Shown piece after piece: positions 1 to 9,820 of a stretch of DNA of 33,562 nucleotides. The notes under the pieces are model-generated. The model saw only the letters and a program-made list of their open reading frames with translations, did not search any database and was not told where the DNA came from. The DNA is from Phocaeicola coprophilus (GTDB taxonomy: Bacteria; Bacteroidota; Bacteroidia; Bacteroidales; Bacteroidaceae). Within the stretch, counting starts at the first letter, position 1, and every line of letters starts with the position of its first letter. The translations under genes and the position numbers were made by a program. Where the stretch lies: NCBI GenBank assembly GCA_016900015.1, contig JACJJM010000033.1:1-33562 (forward strand), read 5' to 3'.

Positions 1-64
1 CCTGGGTATAGACTCGGCCCGGGGACGGAAAGGAGGCCGCCCGACCACCGAGTCTATACCCAGG
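1..64. repeat. 17-bp perfect inverted repeat enclosing a purine-rich repeat unit
   Basis: Bases 1-17 and 48-64 are perfect reverse complements and enclose a 30-base loop. The loop holds one copy (26-33) of the CGGAAAGG core that recurs as 22-bp tandem units near 13982, 23857 and 33190. The window edge cuts the left flank, so the full extent is unknown. No coding potential is seen. It could be a strong RNA hairpin (terminator-like but without a T-run) or part of a dispersed intergenic repeat. Confidence 0.6.
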
Positions 65-124
65 TCGGACGCCCTCTATGCCCGGACGGACCGTCTGAAA
101 ATGAGTCGTTTGTCTTGCAGGGTG

Positions 125-168
125 AAAAAACAAGAATAGGCAGGAAACAAAATCGCTTCCTGCCTATT
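125..168 (-). terminator. Rho-independent terminator, minus strand
   Basis: A perfect 12-bp stem (135-146 with 157-168, ten-base loop) is followed on the minus strand by a run of six T (125-130). It is placed to end minus-strand transcription coming from the small membrane peptide gene at 286-378. Confidence 0.7.
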
Positions 169-200
169 CATTATATGCCAATAACATTGATTTCAAAAGA

Positions 201-240
201 AACAAGCTTGCCCTGTCATTTTAAGGGCTTCTTGTTTTTT
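201..240. terminator. Hairpin with T-run, possibly bidirectional terminator
   Basis: Bases 201-206 pair with 231-236 and 210-214 with 224-228, separated by a small internal loop. A T-run follows on the plus strand (235-240), and the minus-strand side is also T-rich. No plus-strand gene is seen upstream, so it may serve the minus-strand transcript from 378 or work in both directions. A further short hairpin (about 250-267) lies between it and the stop of the 30-residue gene. Confidence 0.45.
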
Positions 241-285
241 ACTTATTCCCGGGGAGAAAGTTCCCCGAGAATCTCACAATCTCGT

Positions 286-378
286 TTACTTTTTCACGTT
301 AGTCTGAACGACGGCAATAACACTCAAAACTGTGAATACTGCTACGATAGCTAACAAAATAGAAACTTGTGCTGTCAT
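286..378 (-). CDS. Predicted 30-residue single-span membrane peptide
   Basis: This short minus-strand frame runs from ATG at 378 to TAA at 286. It begins MTAQVSILLAIVAV and ends with two lysines. Residues about 5-24 are almost entirely hydrophobic, giving one transmembrane helix, followed by a short polar, positively charged tail. No family is recognised. Support for a real gene comes from context: a Bacteroidota promoter (CTTG-N19-TATATTTG, 464-494) lies about 85 bases upstream on the same strand with no other frame between, and a strong terminator (125-168) lies downstream. There is no clear Shine-Dalgarno site, which is usual in this phylum. It could be a small regulatory or stress-related membrane peptide, a type I toxin, or a subunit of a larger membrane complex; the sequence does not decide. 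Confidence 0.55.
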   Translation of the reverse strand: MTAQVSILLAIVAVFTVLSVIAVVQTNVKK

Positions 379-463
379 AATCTTAAAAAATTAAATCTTT
401 TTACCTTTACTAATTATCCTATTTACTTGTTATCCCTTGTAACTCATCAACTGAATTACGCTG

Positions 464-494
464 CAAATATAGGGGGTATTTTCTTCTTGTCAAG
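464..494 (-). promoter_or_regulatory. Bacteroidota promoter for the 30-residue membrane peptide
   Basis: On the minus strand CTTG (491-494) is followed after exactly 19 bases by TATATTTG (464-471). This fits the Bacteroides consensus TTTG-N19-TAnnTTTG, and a start is expected near 460. The resulting 5' leader is about 80 bases. Confidence 0.75.
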
Positions 495-769
495 GGAAAA
501 CATGTTTTAAAGCATAAATATGGCCTTTTTCTTGATATAGGTCAAAGAAAGGCGAGGTTGTTGTAACGTGTATGAAATGTCAGGATAATTGTAGGAATCG
601 CCTGGAGCTGGATAGTGGGTCGGTTGTGAAAACCACGTTTCAGAATATGTGACAGAGCCATCGTCAGGAGGCGATGACGCTTTCCTGCGATGGCTCTGTT
701 TTTATGCGGTGTCGGCCGGGCTTATGAATGAGGCCGTTGCAACGCGGCCGGTTGTCGCTTGGCCGCTGT
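495..769. other. Intergenic stretch without a recognisable gene
   Basis: Between the small-peptide promoter and the 3' end of aqpZ no frame with coding character is seen. The left part is AT-rich and carries a weak imperfect hairpin near 528-560. The right part carries the strong hairpin at 651-703, listed separately. A plus-strand transcript ending there cannot be excluded, but no TAnnTTTG box is visible for it. Confidence 0.5.
651..703. terminator. Long hairpin with T-run downstream of aqpZ
   Basis: GACAGAGCCATCG (651-663) pairs with CGATGGCTCTGT near 688-699, with a second small hairpin inside the loop. The T-run (699-703) is on the plus strand, although the only annotated transcript arriving here is aqpZ on the minus strand. 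It is probably the aqpZ terminator acting without a long T-run, or the end of an unannotated plus-strand RNA. Confidence 0.5.
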
Positions 770-1447
770 TCAGTTGCTTTTCAGCACGCGCCAGACTCCG
801 GCACTGATGCCGGCTCCCAGCATGGGGGCTACGATGAACAGCCATAATTGTGCGACGGCTTGTCCTCCGTCAAACAAGGCCGGGCCAATGCTTCGTGCCG
901 GATTGACGGAAGTGCCGGTGATCGGGATGCAGACGATGTGGATGAGCACGAGTGTGAGGCCGATGGCCAGTCCGGCAAGGTTGCCAGCTCCTTTTTTCTC
1001 ATCGGTCGCTCCCAGGACGACGAGGACGAAGATAAACGTGAATGCTGTCTCGGCGATAAATGCCTGCCATGTCTCGCCCGAGTCGAACGTGTTTGAACCG
1101 GTCATCGTCGGACCGTCATGTCCTCCCGTAGCCACCAGTATGGCGAGGATGAGCGAGCCGAGGATGGCTCCCACTACTTGAAACAGCATGTAGAACATGG
1201 CGTCGCGGCTGCCGATGCGTCGTGACAGCCACATGCCGAGTGTGATGGCAGGATTGATGTGACATCCTGATATATTACCGATGGTGTAGGCCATGGCCAC
1301 GACGGCCAGGCCGAAAGCCAATGCCACGCCCAGTGTACCCGTTCCGGCTCCGACTGTCTGAGCGATGCCTCCGGAGAAGACGGCACTTCCACATCCCATG
1401 AGCACTAAGACCATGGTTCCAATCATTTCTGCAAAATACTTTTTCAT
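770..1447 (-). CDS. aqpZ: Aquaporin Z, water channel
   Basis: This 225-residue inner-membrane protein of the MIP family conducts water passively across the cytoplasmic membrane. Both half-helix signatures are intact: NPA at residues 65-67 (in HINPAIT) and NPA at 182-184 (in SVNPARS). The aromatic/arginine selectivity filter of E. coli AqpZ is also conserved, with Phe45, His170, Thr179 and Arg185, which points to a water-selective pore and not a glycerol facilitator (those have Gly and a wider filter). Six hydrophobic helices and the internal duplication are clear, and the length is normal. The start ATG at 1445-1447 gives the usual short N-terminus before helix 1. It stands alone, divergent from the hydrolase gene at 1668. 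No perfect TAnnTTTG box was found upstream. Confidence 0.95.
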   Translation of the reverse strand: MKKYFAEMIGTMVLVLMGCGSAVFSGGIAQTVGAGTGTLGVALAFGLAVVAMAYTIGNISGCHINPAITLGMWLSRRIGSRDAMFYMLFQVVGAILGSLILAILVATGGHDGPTMTGSNTFDSGETWQAFIAETAFTFIFVLVVLGATDEKKGAGNLAGLAIGLTLVLIHIVCIPITGTSVNPARSIGPALFDGGQAVAQLWLFIVAPMLGAGISAGVWRVLKSN

Positions 1448-1667
1448 AGGCTCTTATGTTTTTATGGTTAGATATGTCAGTCAGTTGTTGGGGCGGAATG
1501 CCGTTTGGCCCAAGGTTTTCTTTGAAAAACGTGAGGAAATTTAGCGAAAAAAATCAGAATCACAATATTTTGGAATCAAAATCAACAAATTGTTGGAAAA
1601 AAGTAGTGGAAGGATAAACTTTTTTGTCGGAAAAGAGTCCAATATAGAATTGATACAAGATTAATAT

Positions 1668-2714
1668 ATGAAACGCACGTTCTTATCCTTATTCGCGCTG
1701 GCGTTCCTCTTGGGGAGCGGCTGGCTTATGCCCGTGGAGGCACAAACTCAAAAAGATTCATCTGTTTCCGTTTCTCGTTGGGATGATGCGAATGCAGCCC
1801 GGTGGGATGCTGACTTTAAAGTGGTGGACATCCCCTCAAAGACGGGCGGAGACCCGCAGAAGGCTTATATCTACAAGGCAAGCGAGGCAAAACGTCCGCT
1901 TATCGTGAGCCTTCACACGTGGAGCGGTGATTACAGGCAGGCTGACTCGTTGGCGGCAGAAGCCAAGGCGAAGGACTATAACTACATCCATCCGGACTTT
2001 CAGGGTGCCAACACCCGGCCGGAAGCGATGGGCAGCGAACTGGTGGTGAAAAATCTCCAGGAAGCCATCGAGTATGCGGTGAAAGCGACTGAAGCCAATC
2101 CGCAGGAAGTGCATGTCATCGGTGTGTCCGGCGGTGGGATGGCAGCTCTTTTGGCCTATATGAATGTCACTTGCGCCGTGAAGTCATTTTCCGCATGGGC
2201 TCCCATAGCTGACTTGGAAGCGTGGTATTGGGAATCGAAGACGCGGGGCAACAAATACGCCGACCACATCTGGAAGGCCACGTCGTCGTCCGGAACGACT
2301 TTTAATGCAGCGGAAGCCCGGCGCCGTTCTCCTCTCTATGGTGTCATTCCCCGCAAGCAGCGTCGCACGTCCCACCTTTATATATATGAAGGTGTGCACG
2401 ATGGATACACAGGTTCTGTGCCTGTGACGCATGCCATCAATATGTACAATCGGGTGGTCGGTGACTGGAAATACGGGCTGTCGCAGTCGGAAGCTGCCAA
2501 TCGGCAGGCTTTCGTGCATGCCGACATGGTGTCGGAGGATGAGATAGTCCGCCTGCTCAGCCTTCGTTGCGAACCGAAAGCGGACCCTGAAAGAAAATTA
2601 GGTGACCGTCAGATACATTTGGAGCGCGAAGCATCCAATACGCATCTGGTGATATTTGAAGGGACGCATGAGATGTTGCCGTGTGCGCTTGACTTGTTGC
2701 CCATCGGCGAATAA
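1668..2714 (+). CDS. Secreted alpha/beta hydrolase (S9 prolyl-oligopeptidase-like)
   Basis: This 348-residue protein starts with a signal peptide (hydrophobic residues 4-22, likely cleavage near 25). It is therefore periplasmic or exported. The nucleophile elbow is GVSGG with Ser154, the oxyanion region resembles LHTWSG (82-87), and candidate acid and base residues lie in the GVHDGYTG segment and the C-terminal GTHEML segment. These match the alpha/beta-hydrolase fold of S9-like peptidases and esterases, but the N-terminal beta-propeller of true prolyl oligopeptidases is absent. The substrate (peptide, ester or acylated glycan) cannot be told. It lies alone between aqpZ and the CRISPR locus and ends at a clear terminator (2814-2848), so it is not part of the cas operon. 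Confidence 0.8.
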   Translation: MKRTFLSLFALAFLLGSGWLMPVEAQTQKDSSVSVSRWDDANAARWDADFKVVDIPSKTGGDPQKAYIYKASEAKRPLIVSLHTWSGDYRQADSLAAEAKAKDYNYIHPDFQGANTRPEAMGSELVVKNLQEAIEYAVKATEANPQEVHVIGVSGGGMAALLAYMNVTCAVKSFSAWAPIADLEAWYWESKTRGNKYADHIWKATSSSGTTFNAAEARRRSPLYGVIPRKQRRTSHLYIYEGVHDGYTGSVPVTHAINMYNRVVGDWKYGLSQSEAANRQAFVHADMVSEDEIVRLLSLRCEPKADPERKLGDRQIHLEREASNTHLVIFEGTHEMLPCALDLLPIGE

Positions 2715-2813
2715 AGCAGAACGACAGAGACTTGTAGTGACAATCATAGCTGTCTGATTTGCATTAAGCATGTAGCTTCCAGATGCAGACTGTAGTCTGG
2801 GAGTAGGAATGGA

Positions 2814-2848
2814 GGCCTGAATCCGGTGAAAGGATTCAGGCCCTTTTT
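2814..2848 (+). terminator. Terminator of the secreted hydrolase gene
   Basis: A perfect 11-bp stem, GGCCTGAATCC (2814-2824) with GGATTCAGGCC (2832-2842), is followed by CTTTTT. It lies about 100 bases after the stop codon. Confidence 0.85.
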
Positions 2849-2911
2849 ACATACAGTCCGGTTGCCTTCACGCAGAGTTTTTTGGCGTGTCTTTAGACCG
2901 GGAGTCATGGC

Positions 2912-2995
2912 AAAAAAAATCCCCCGTTAAAGGACGAGGGAACCTAATGTTTTCACAACGGAATAATCCTTATTGTGATTTGCTTCAAATTAGTG
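2912..2995 (-). ncRNA. tracrRNA of the type II-C CRISPR system
   Basis: On the minus strand the RNA is predicted to start at about 2994-2995 and end in a T-run at 2912-2919, giving about 83 nt. Its first 23 bases (plus-strand coordinates 2972-2994) are an anti-repeat to the 47-bp CRISPR repeat, matching about 23 of 24 positions with a one-base deletion. Directly after it comes AATAAGG with ATTCCGTT close behind, corresponding to the nexus of the S. pyogenes tracrRNA (AAUAAGGCUAGUCCGUUAUC). The RNA ends with a G/C hairpin (about 2921-2940) and eight T. Nexus orientation and terminator fix the strand: the crRNA repeat must read GTTGTGATTTGC from its 5' side, so the array is transcribed on the minus strand. 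The RNA base-pairs with crRNA and loads Cas9. Confidence 0.9.
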
Positions 2996-2998
2996 GGG

Positions 2999-3029
2999 CA
3001 AATATAAATAGAAAAGATTAAAATGCAAA
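2999..3029 (-). promoter_or_regulatory. Consensus Bacteroidota promoter of tracrRNA
   Basis: On the minus strand TTTG (3026-3029) is followed after exactly 19 bases by TATATTTG (2999-3006). With the -7 box centred at -7 the start falls at 2994-2995, which is the first base of the anti-repeat. The tracrRNA thus needs no 5' trimming. Confidence 0.85.
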
Positions 3030-3047
3030 TAATTGAAAGAAAAATGA

Positions 3048-3055
3048 TAGATTTG
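3048..3055 (+). promoter_or_regulatory. Probable cas9 -7 box
   Basis: TAGATTTG fits TAnnTTTG, 18 bases before the cas9 ATG. The predicted start near 3059 leaves a leader of only about 15 bases. No good -33 box is seen at 19 bases. The box lies back-to-back with the divergent tracrRNA promoter, so the two transcripts share a 50-base control region. Confidence 0.5.
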
Positions 3056-3073
3056 GGAAAAATTTGAATAAAT

Positions 3074-6000
3074 ATGGAGGAAAAACACATTTTAGGCTTA
3101 GATCTGGGTACCAATAGCATCGGTTGGGCTGTGATTCGTGCATTAAGAAATGAGGATGGGATAGAGACGTTGAGCAAAATATTGGGTGCTAATAGCCGGA
3201 TTATCCCGATGGATGCTGCTGTCTTGGGTGATTTTGACAAAGGAAATACAAAGTCGCAGACAGCTGAGCGGACAAGCCGCCGGACTGTGCGCACACTCTA
3301 CGAACGCAGCCAGTTGCGTCGTGAACGTTTACACCGGGTATTGGCCATCTTGGGCTTTTTGCCCGAACACTACCTGGCTCGATTGGACCGTTATGGCAAA
3401 TTCATAGCCCATAGTGAACCTAAGCTGCCGTGGACCACGGACGAGCAGGGCCGTCCTTGTTTTCTGTTTCAAGAGTCGTTTCATGAGATGTTGGCTGATT
3501 TTCGCCAGAATCAGCCGGACCTGCTTGCGAATGGTAGGAAAGTGCCCTACGACTGGACTCTATATTATCTGAGAAAGAAAGCCTTGACGAAGAAAATCCG
3601 GAAAGAGGAATTGGCCTGGATACTTCTGAACTTCAACCAAAAGCGTGGGTATTATCAACAGCGTGGAGAGGAAGAGGATAAGAAATCATCCAAGACCCGG
3701 CAATTTTTTGACAGCCAGAAAGTCACAGATGTCATAGACACCGGACGGGTCTATAAAGGCTTGAAGGTGATTACAGTGGTGTTGGCTGACGGAATAAAAG
3801 GCAAGATTTTCAAAGCGGAAAAGCCCGACTGGGTGGGGCAGAAAAAAGACATTTTTGCGGTTGTAGACCTTGACAAAGATGGTAAGGACAAGCTTGATGA
3901 AAATGGAGAGCCGAGTGTCCGGTTTAAGATACCGACGGAACAGGAATGGGAGGAGCAATGGAAATTGATAAAGGTAAAGACTGAGAATGACCTGGATGAT
4001 TCGGGCAAGACTGTCGGGGCTTACATCTACGACACCCTGCTGCAGATGCCCAGGCAGAAGATACGTGGCAAGTTGGTCCGCACCGTGGAACGCAAGTATT
4101 ATAAGGATGAGCTTGCACGGATTCTGGAAACACAGAGTAGATTTCATCCGGAATTTCAAGACCGGTCGCTTTATGAAGCATGCATAAATGAGTTGTATCC
4201 GCAAAATGACGCTCACCGCAATTTGATAAGTTCGCGTGACTTGTCCTATTTGTTGTCGGAGGATATTTTGTTTTACCAGCGTCCGTTGAAGAGCAAGAAG
4301 TCGTTGATTGCAGACTGTCCCTATGAAGGCTACACCTGCGTAGACAAGCATACCGGTGAAGTGAAGTCCTATCACCTGAAGTGCATAGCTAAGTCGCATC
4401 CCTTGTTTCAAGAGTTTCGTCTATGGCAGTTTCTGTCCAATTTGCGGATATACCAGAAAGAAAAAGTCGTGGATGGGAAGTCTTGTTTTGATGTGGATGT
4501 CACCGTTGAGTTTTTGAGAAATGAAGATGACTATGTCTGCTTGTTCGATTGGCTCAATAATCGGAAGGACATCAAGCAGGATGCATTCTTCAAATATCCG
4601 GCTTTTGGATTAAAGAAGGATGCGAAAAACTATCGCTGGAATTATGTCGAAGATAAAGTCTATCCATGTAATGAAACGCGTGCCGTGATGCTGGCGCGTT
4701 TGGACCAGGCGAAAGTGTCTGAAGATTTTCTGACGAGGGAAAAGGAGGAAGCCTTGTGGCATATTCTGTATTCCATAGCAGACAAGGGAGAACTGCGGAA
4801 AGCTTTGTCTACATTTGCGGCAAAACAGGGTTTGGGCCCGGAGTTTGTCGAGAAATTCCAGACCACGCCTCCTTTTGAGAAAGACTATGGTTCCTATTCT
4901 GCTAAAGCCATCAAGAAACTGTTGCCTTTGATGCGTAGGGGAAAGTATTGGAGCGCAGATGCCATTGATGCCCAGACGCGTGAACGCATGGCAAAGATTC
5001 TATCGAATGAGTGTGACGACAGGATTCGGTCGCGTGTGAGAGAGAAAGCTATACATCTGACAGACATGTCTTCTTTCAGAGGGCTTCCTCTTTGGTTGGC
5101 TTGTTATGTGGTCTATAATCGCCATTCGGAAGCCAAAGATATAAGAAAGTGGAAAACTCCTTCAGACATAGATGCCTATCTGGCAGGATTTAAACAGCAT
5201 TCGCTGCATAATCCGATTGTGGAACAGGTCATACTGGAGACATTGCGCACCGTGCGTGATATATGGAAGCAGGTGGGGCATATTGATGAGATACATTTGG
5301 AGTTGGGACGGGAGATGAAGAATCCTAAAGATAAGCGTGCCAAGATGACCCGGCAGATGCAAGAGAATGAAACAACGAATCTCCGTATAAAGTCCATGCT
5401 CCTGGAGTTCATGAATCCCGAGTTTGAAATGGAGAATGTACGTCCGTATTCTCCCGGCCAGCAAGATTTGTTGCGGATATACGAAGAATCTGTGTTAAAC
5501 AGTGTGGAGAATGTGCCCGACGACATCCGTGAGATTATCAGTAAGCTTGGCGAGAGTGATTCAAAGAAGCGTCCGACGACTTCGGAAGTGTTGCGGTATA
5601 AGTTATGGTTGGAGCAAAAATACCGTTCACCTTACACGGGCGAAGTCATATCATTAAGCAAACTGTTTACACCGGCCTATGAAATCGAGCACATAATCCC
5701 GCAAGCACGTTATTTTGATGATTCACTTAGTAATAAGGTGATATGCGAGGCAGAGGTGAATAAATTGAAGAGCAATATGTTGGGACATGAATTCATAAGC
5801 AAGCATTACGGAGAGAAAGTCCTGTTGGCAGGAGGCAAGTGCGTGAAGATTTTTTCAGTCAGTGACTATGAAACGTTTGTGAAGGACAATTATGCCAGAA
5901 ATCCTGTGAAGTTGAAAAAGTTGCTCATGGATGACATTCCTGAACAATTTATAGCTCGGCAGTTGAACGATAGCCGTTACATTAGTAAATTAGTCAAGTC

Positions 6001-7605
6001 TTTGCTTTCTAATATTGTTCGAGAAGAGAATGAGCAAGAAGATGTCTCCAAGAATTTGATTGTCTGTACGGGAGGAGTTACTGACCGATTGAAAAAGGAC
6101 TGGGGTGTGAATGATGTCTGGAATAAACTGATTTTGCCACGTTTCCTTCGCTTGAATGAACTTACAGGCACCACGGATTTTACGGCATTGAATGCCAATG
6201 GTAAAATGGTGCCTACTGTACCGCTGGGCTTGCAGAAGGGCTTTAACAGGAAGCGGATAGATCATCGTCATCATGCGATGGATGCCATCGTCATAGCATG
6301 TGCAAGCCGTAATATCGTGAACTATTTGAATAACGAATCGGCCAGTAAAAATGCAAAAGTGACTCGCTTGGATTTGCAGCGTCTGTTGTGCGACAAGCAA
6401 AGGATTGACGATAAGGGAAATTATCGTTGGTTTATTAAAAAGCCATGGCCTACGTTTACTCAAGATGTGTCTGTCGCTTTGCAAAACGTTATAATCAGCT
6501 TTAAGCAGAATTTGCGTGTGATTAATAAGACAACCAATTATTATCAGCGCTATGTGGATGGAAAGAAGAAATTCGTACCGCAAGAAAAAGGCGACAACTG
6601 GGCGATTCGTAAATCAATGCATACGGAAACGTTTTATGGGGAAGTAAACCTGCGTGATATAAAAACTGTTTCTTTGAAGGAGGCTTTGAAAAATCCAAAA
6701 GCTGTAGTGGAAAGGGACTTAAAGAAAAAATTGCAGGAATTGCTTTCGCAGAATCTGAATGAAAAACAGATAATAGCTTACTTTGAAGCCAACAAAGACA
6801 TCTGGCACGACATAGACTTGAAGAAGATACAGGTTTATTATTTCACGAAAGAGACAACCAAACGATATTTTGCATCTCGTCAATCGCTGGATACAAGCTT
6901 TGATGAAAAGAAGATTCGGGAAAAAGTGACAGATACCGGCATTCGAAAGATTTTATTGCGCCATCTGGAAGCCAATGGTAATGATGCGAATTTAGCTTTC
7001 TCTCCTGAGGGTATCGAACGTCTGAATGAAAACATGCAGACACTGAATAATGGAAAATACCATCAGCCGATTTACAAAGTACGGGTCTATGAAAAGGCTG
7101 ATAGATTTGCTGTTGGCCAGACAGGGAACAAAAAGTCTAAATTTGTAGAGGCTGCCAAAGGCACTAATCTCTTTTTTGCAATTTACGAAATGGAGAAGGT
7201 GGATAAAGAGACAGGTGAAAAGACAATAAAGAGGATTTATGAGACAATCCCATTGAATGTTGTGATTGAGCGTCAGAAACGTGGCTTGTCTTCAGTTCCA
7301 GAGGACAAAGATGGTAATCCATTAAAGTTTGTGCTTTCTCCTAATGATTTGGTATATGTTCCGACACGAGAAGAAATAGAAAGTGGCCATATCATTTATC
7401 CATTGGATCGGATGAGGATTTATAAGATGGTTAGTTGTACAGGGAATAGATTATATTTAATACCCCACATGATAGCTAGTATGATTGTGGATAAAGTAGA
7501 ATATACTAAATTAAATAAAGTTGAGTTTTCTGATGATAATCGATCTATAAAAGAAATATGTATTCCTATAAAAGTAGATAGATTAGGAAATCTAATGCAT
7601 TTATT

Positions 7606-7609
<4 letters not shown>
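3074..7609 (+). CDS. cas9: Cas9 RNA-guided endonuclease, type II-C
   Basis: This 1511-residue effector cuts double-stranded DNA under crRNA:tracrRNA guidance. The RuvC-I motif LGLDLGTNSIGWA carries Asp10, and the Arg-rich bridge helix (SRRTVRTLYERSQLRRERL) follows at about 64-82. RuvC-II is IHLELGREMK with Glu743. HNH is EIEHIIPQ with His873, followed by SNKV and NKLKS. RuvC-III is HRHHAMDA with His1067 and Asp1070. All nuclease residues are present, so the enzyme should be active. It is longer than Neisseria-type II-C Cas9 (about 1080 residues) and in the range of large Bacteroidota Cas9s. The last 200 bases, encoding the end of the PAM-interacting region, are visibly more AT-rich than the rest. 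The gene overlaps cas1 by 4 bases (ATGA). No csn2 or cas4 accompanies it. Confidence 0.97.
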
Positions 7610-8870
<1,261 letters not shown>

Positions 8871-8873
8871 AAT

Positions 8874-8905
8874 AATAAATCCCGTTCTGAAGAGCGGGAT
8901 TTATT
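8874..8905. terminator. Bidirectional terminator between cas2 and the CRISPR array
   Basis: A perfect 11-bp stem AATAAATCCCG (8874-8884) pairs with CGGGATTTATT (8895-8905) across a 10-base loop. T-rich tracts lie on both sides. It can end the cas operon from the left and the minus-strand pre-crRNA from the right. Confidence 0.75.
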
Positions 8906-8978
8906 TATGGAAACAACCATTTTTTTATTTCTGAACTTATTTCTAATCTATTGATATTAAGAGAATAATATAGATTAT
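8906..8978. other. AT-rich leader-like sequence beside the CRISPR array
   Basis: This stretch, about 75% or more A/T, borders the first perfect repeat on the cas2 side. CRISPR leaders used by Cas1-Cas2 are usually AT-rich and lie beside the freshest, most uniform repeats. The opposite end of the array carries the mutated repeats. This side is therefore the likely insertion end, although transcription (minus strand) runs towards it. Confidence 0.45.
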
Positions 8979-9791
8979 GTTGTTTCTTATAGCTCAAAGA
9001 TACTAATTTGAAAGCAAATCACAACTGACCACGAACATTTCCTTCTAAAATTGAAGTTGTTTCTTATAGCTCAAAGATACTAATTTGAAAGCAAATCACA
9101 ACGTCCCCTATGTTGTATAATTGTCTGTAAAAGTTGTTTCTTATAGCTCAAAGATACTAATTTGAAAGCAAATCACAACTAAAGAGAAGCTCGGCCAGGC
9201 CGTACAATGTTGTTTCTTATAGCTCAAAGATACTAATTTGAAAGCAAATCACAACGAACTTCGGTTCGGATGCCGAAGGCAGTCGTTGTTTCTTATAGCT
9301 CAAAGATACTAATTTGAAAGCAAATCACAACTTGGGTCGGACGCATACCCGTCGAGTGATTGTTGTTTCTTATAGCTCAAAGATACTAATTTGAAAGCAA
9401 ATCACAACAAAGATGTCGAAGTAGGCAAGTACGGGTACGTTGTTTCTTATAGCTCAAAGATACTAATTTGAAAGCAAATCACAACATAAAGTTACCCACA
9501 TTAGGTATCTTAAAGTTGTTTCTTATAGCTCAAAGATACTAATTTGAAAGCAAATCACAACACGTGCCTTCAGGATGCCCCCGTTCACATCGTTGTTTCT
9601 TATAGCTCAAAGATACTAATTTGAAAGCAAATCACAACTACCGGGCCAGCTCCCAGACCGCATACTTGTTGTTTCTTATAGCTCAAAGATACTAATTTGA
9701 AAGCAAATCACAACTGGTGTCCGCAACCGTCTTTTCAAATGCGAGTTGTTTCTTATAGCTCAAAGATACTAATTTGAAAGCAAATCACAAT
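8979..9791 (-). CRISPR. Type II-C CRISPR array, eleven 47-bp repeats
   Basis: Repeats start at 8979, 9056, 9133, 9209, 9285, 9362, 9439, 9515, 9592, 9668 and 9745. In plus orientation each begins GTTGTTTCTTATAGCTCAAA and ends GCAAATCACAAC. The first ten are identical; the eleventh ends in T in place of C. Ten spacers of 29-30 bp lie between them, and an eleventh (9792-9820) precedes a degenerate repeat. Spacers are all different; the fourth (9256-9284) can fold on CTTCGG/CCGAAG. The tracrRNA anti-repeat and nexus show that crRNAs read from the minus strand, with spacer 5' of a repeat half beginning GTTGTGATTTGC. Protospacer sources cannot be named from the sequence alone. Confidence 0.97.
8995..9025 (-). 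promoter_or_regulatory. Repeat-embedded promoter (first of eleven copies)
   Basis: Read on the minus strand, the repeat has GTTG at its positions 1-4 and TATCTTTG at 24-31, separated by exactly 19 bases, fitting TTTG-N19-TAnnTTTG. In the first repeat this covers 8995-9025, and all perfect repeats carry the same arrangement. The eleventh has ATTG, which keeps the TTG core. The predicted start is near repeat position 35, so each primary crRNA would carry about 13 bases of repeat tail, one spacer and the next repeat. Confidence 0.6.
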
Positions 9792-9820
9792 GCACCAGTC
9801 CGAGGCGTTTCATTTCGTAA

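Noticed and set aside
115-354. 79-residue plus-strand open frame
   Set aside because: It runs through two terminator hairpins and antisense to the 30-residue membrane peptide, with no promoter, ribosome site or protein-like composition.
2972-3073. tracrRNA on the plus strand running into cas9
   Set aside because: Plus-strand reading gives no nexus and no terminator after the anti-repeat. Minus-strand reading gives promoter, nexus and terminator in the right order.
2953-3294. 113-residue minus-strand frame over the tracrRNA and the cas9 start
   Set aside because: It overlaps the tracrRNA and antisense cas9. The anti-repeat, nexus and terminator explain the conserved sequence better.
9332-9361. 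Spacer matching the window itself (self-targeting)
   Set aside because: Only a 10-base chance match (GGTCGGACGC) to the region near 63-72 was noticed; no spacer matches elsewhere in the window over a meaningful length.
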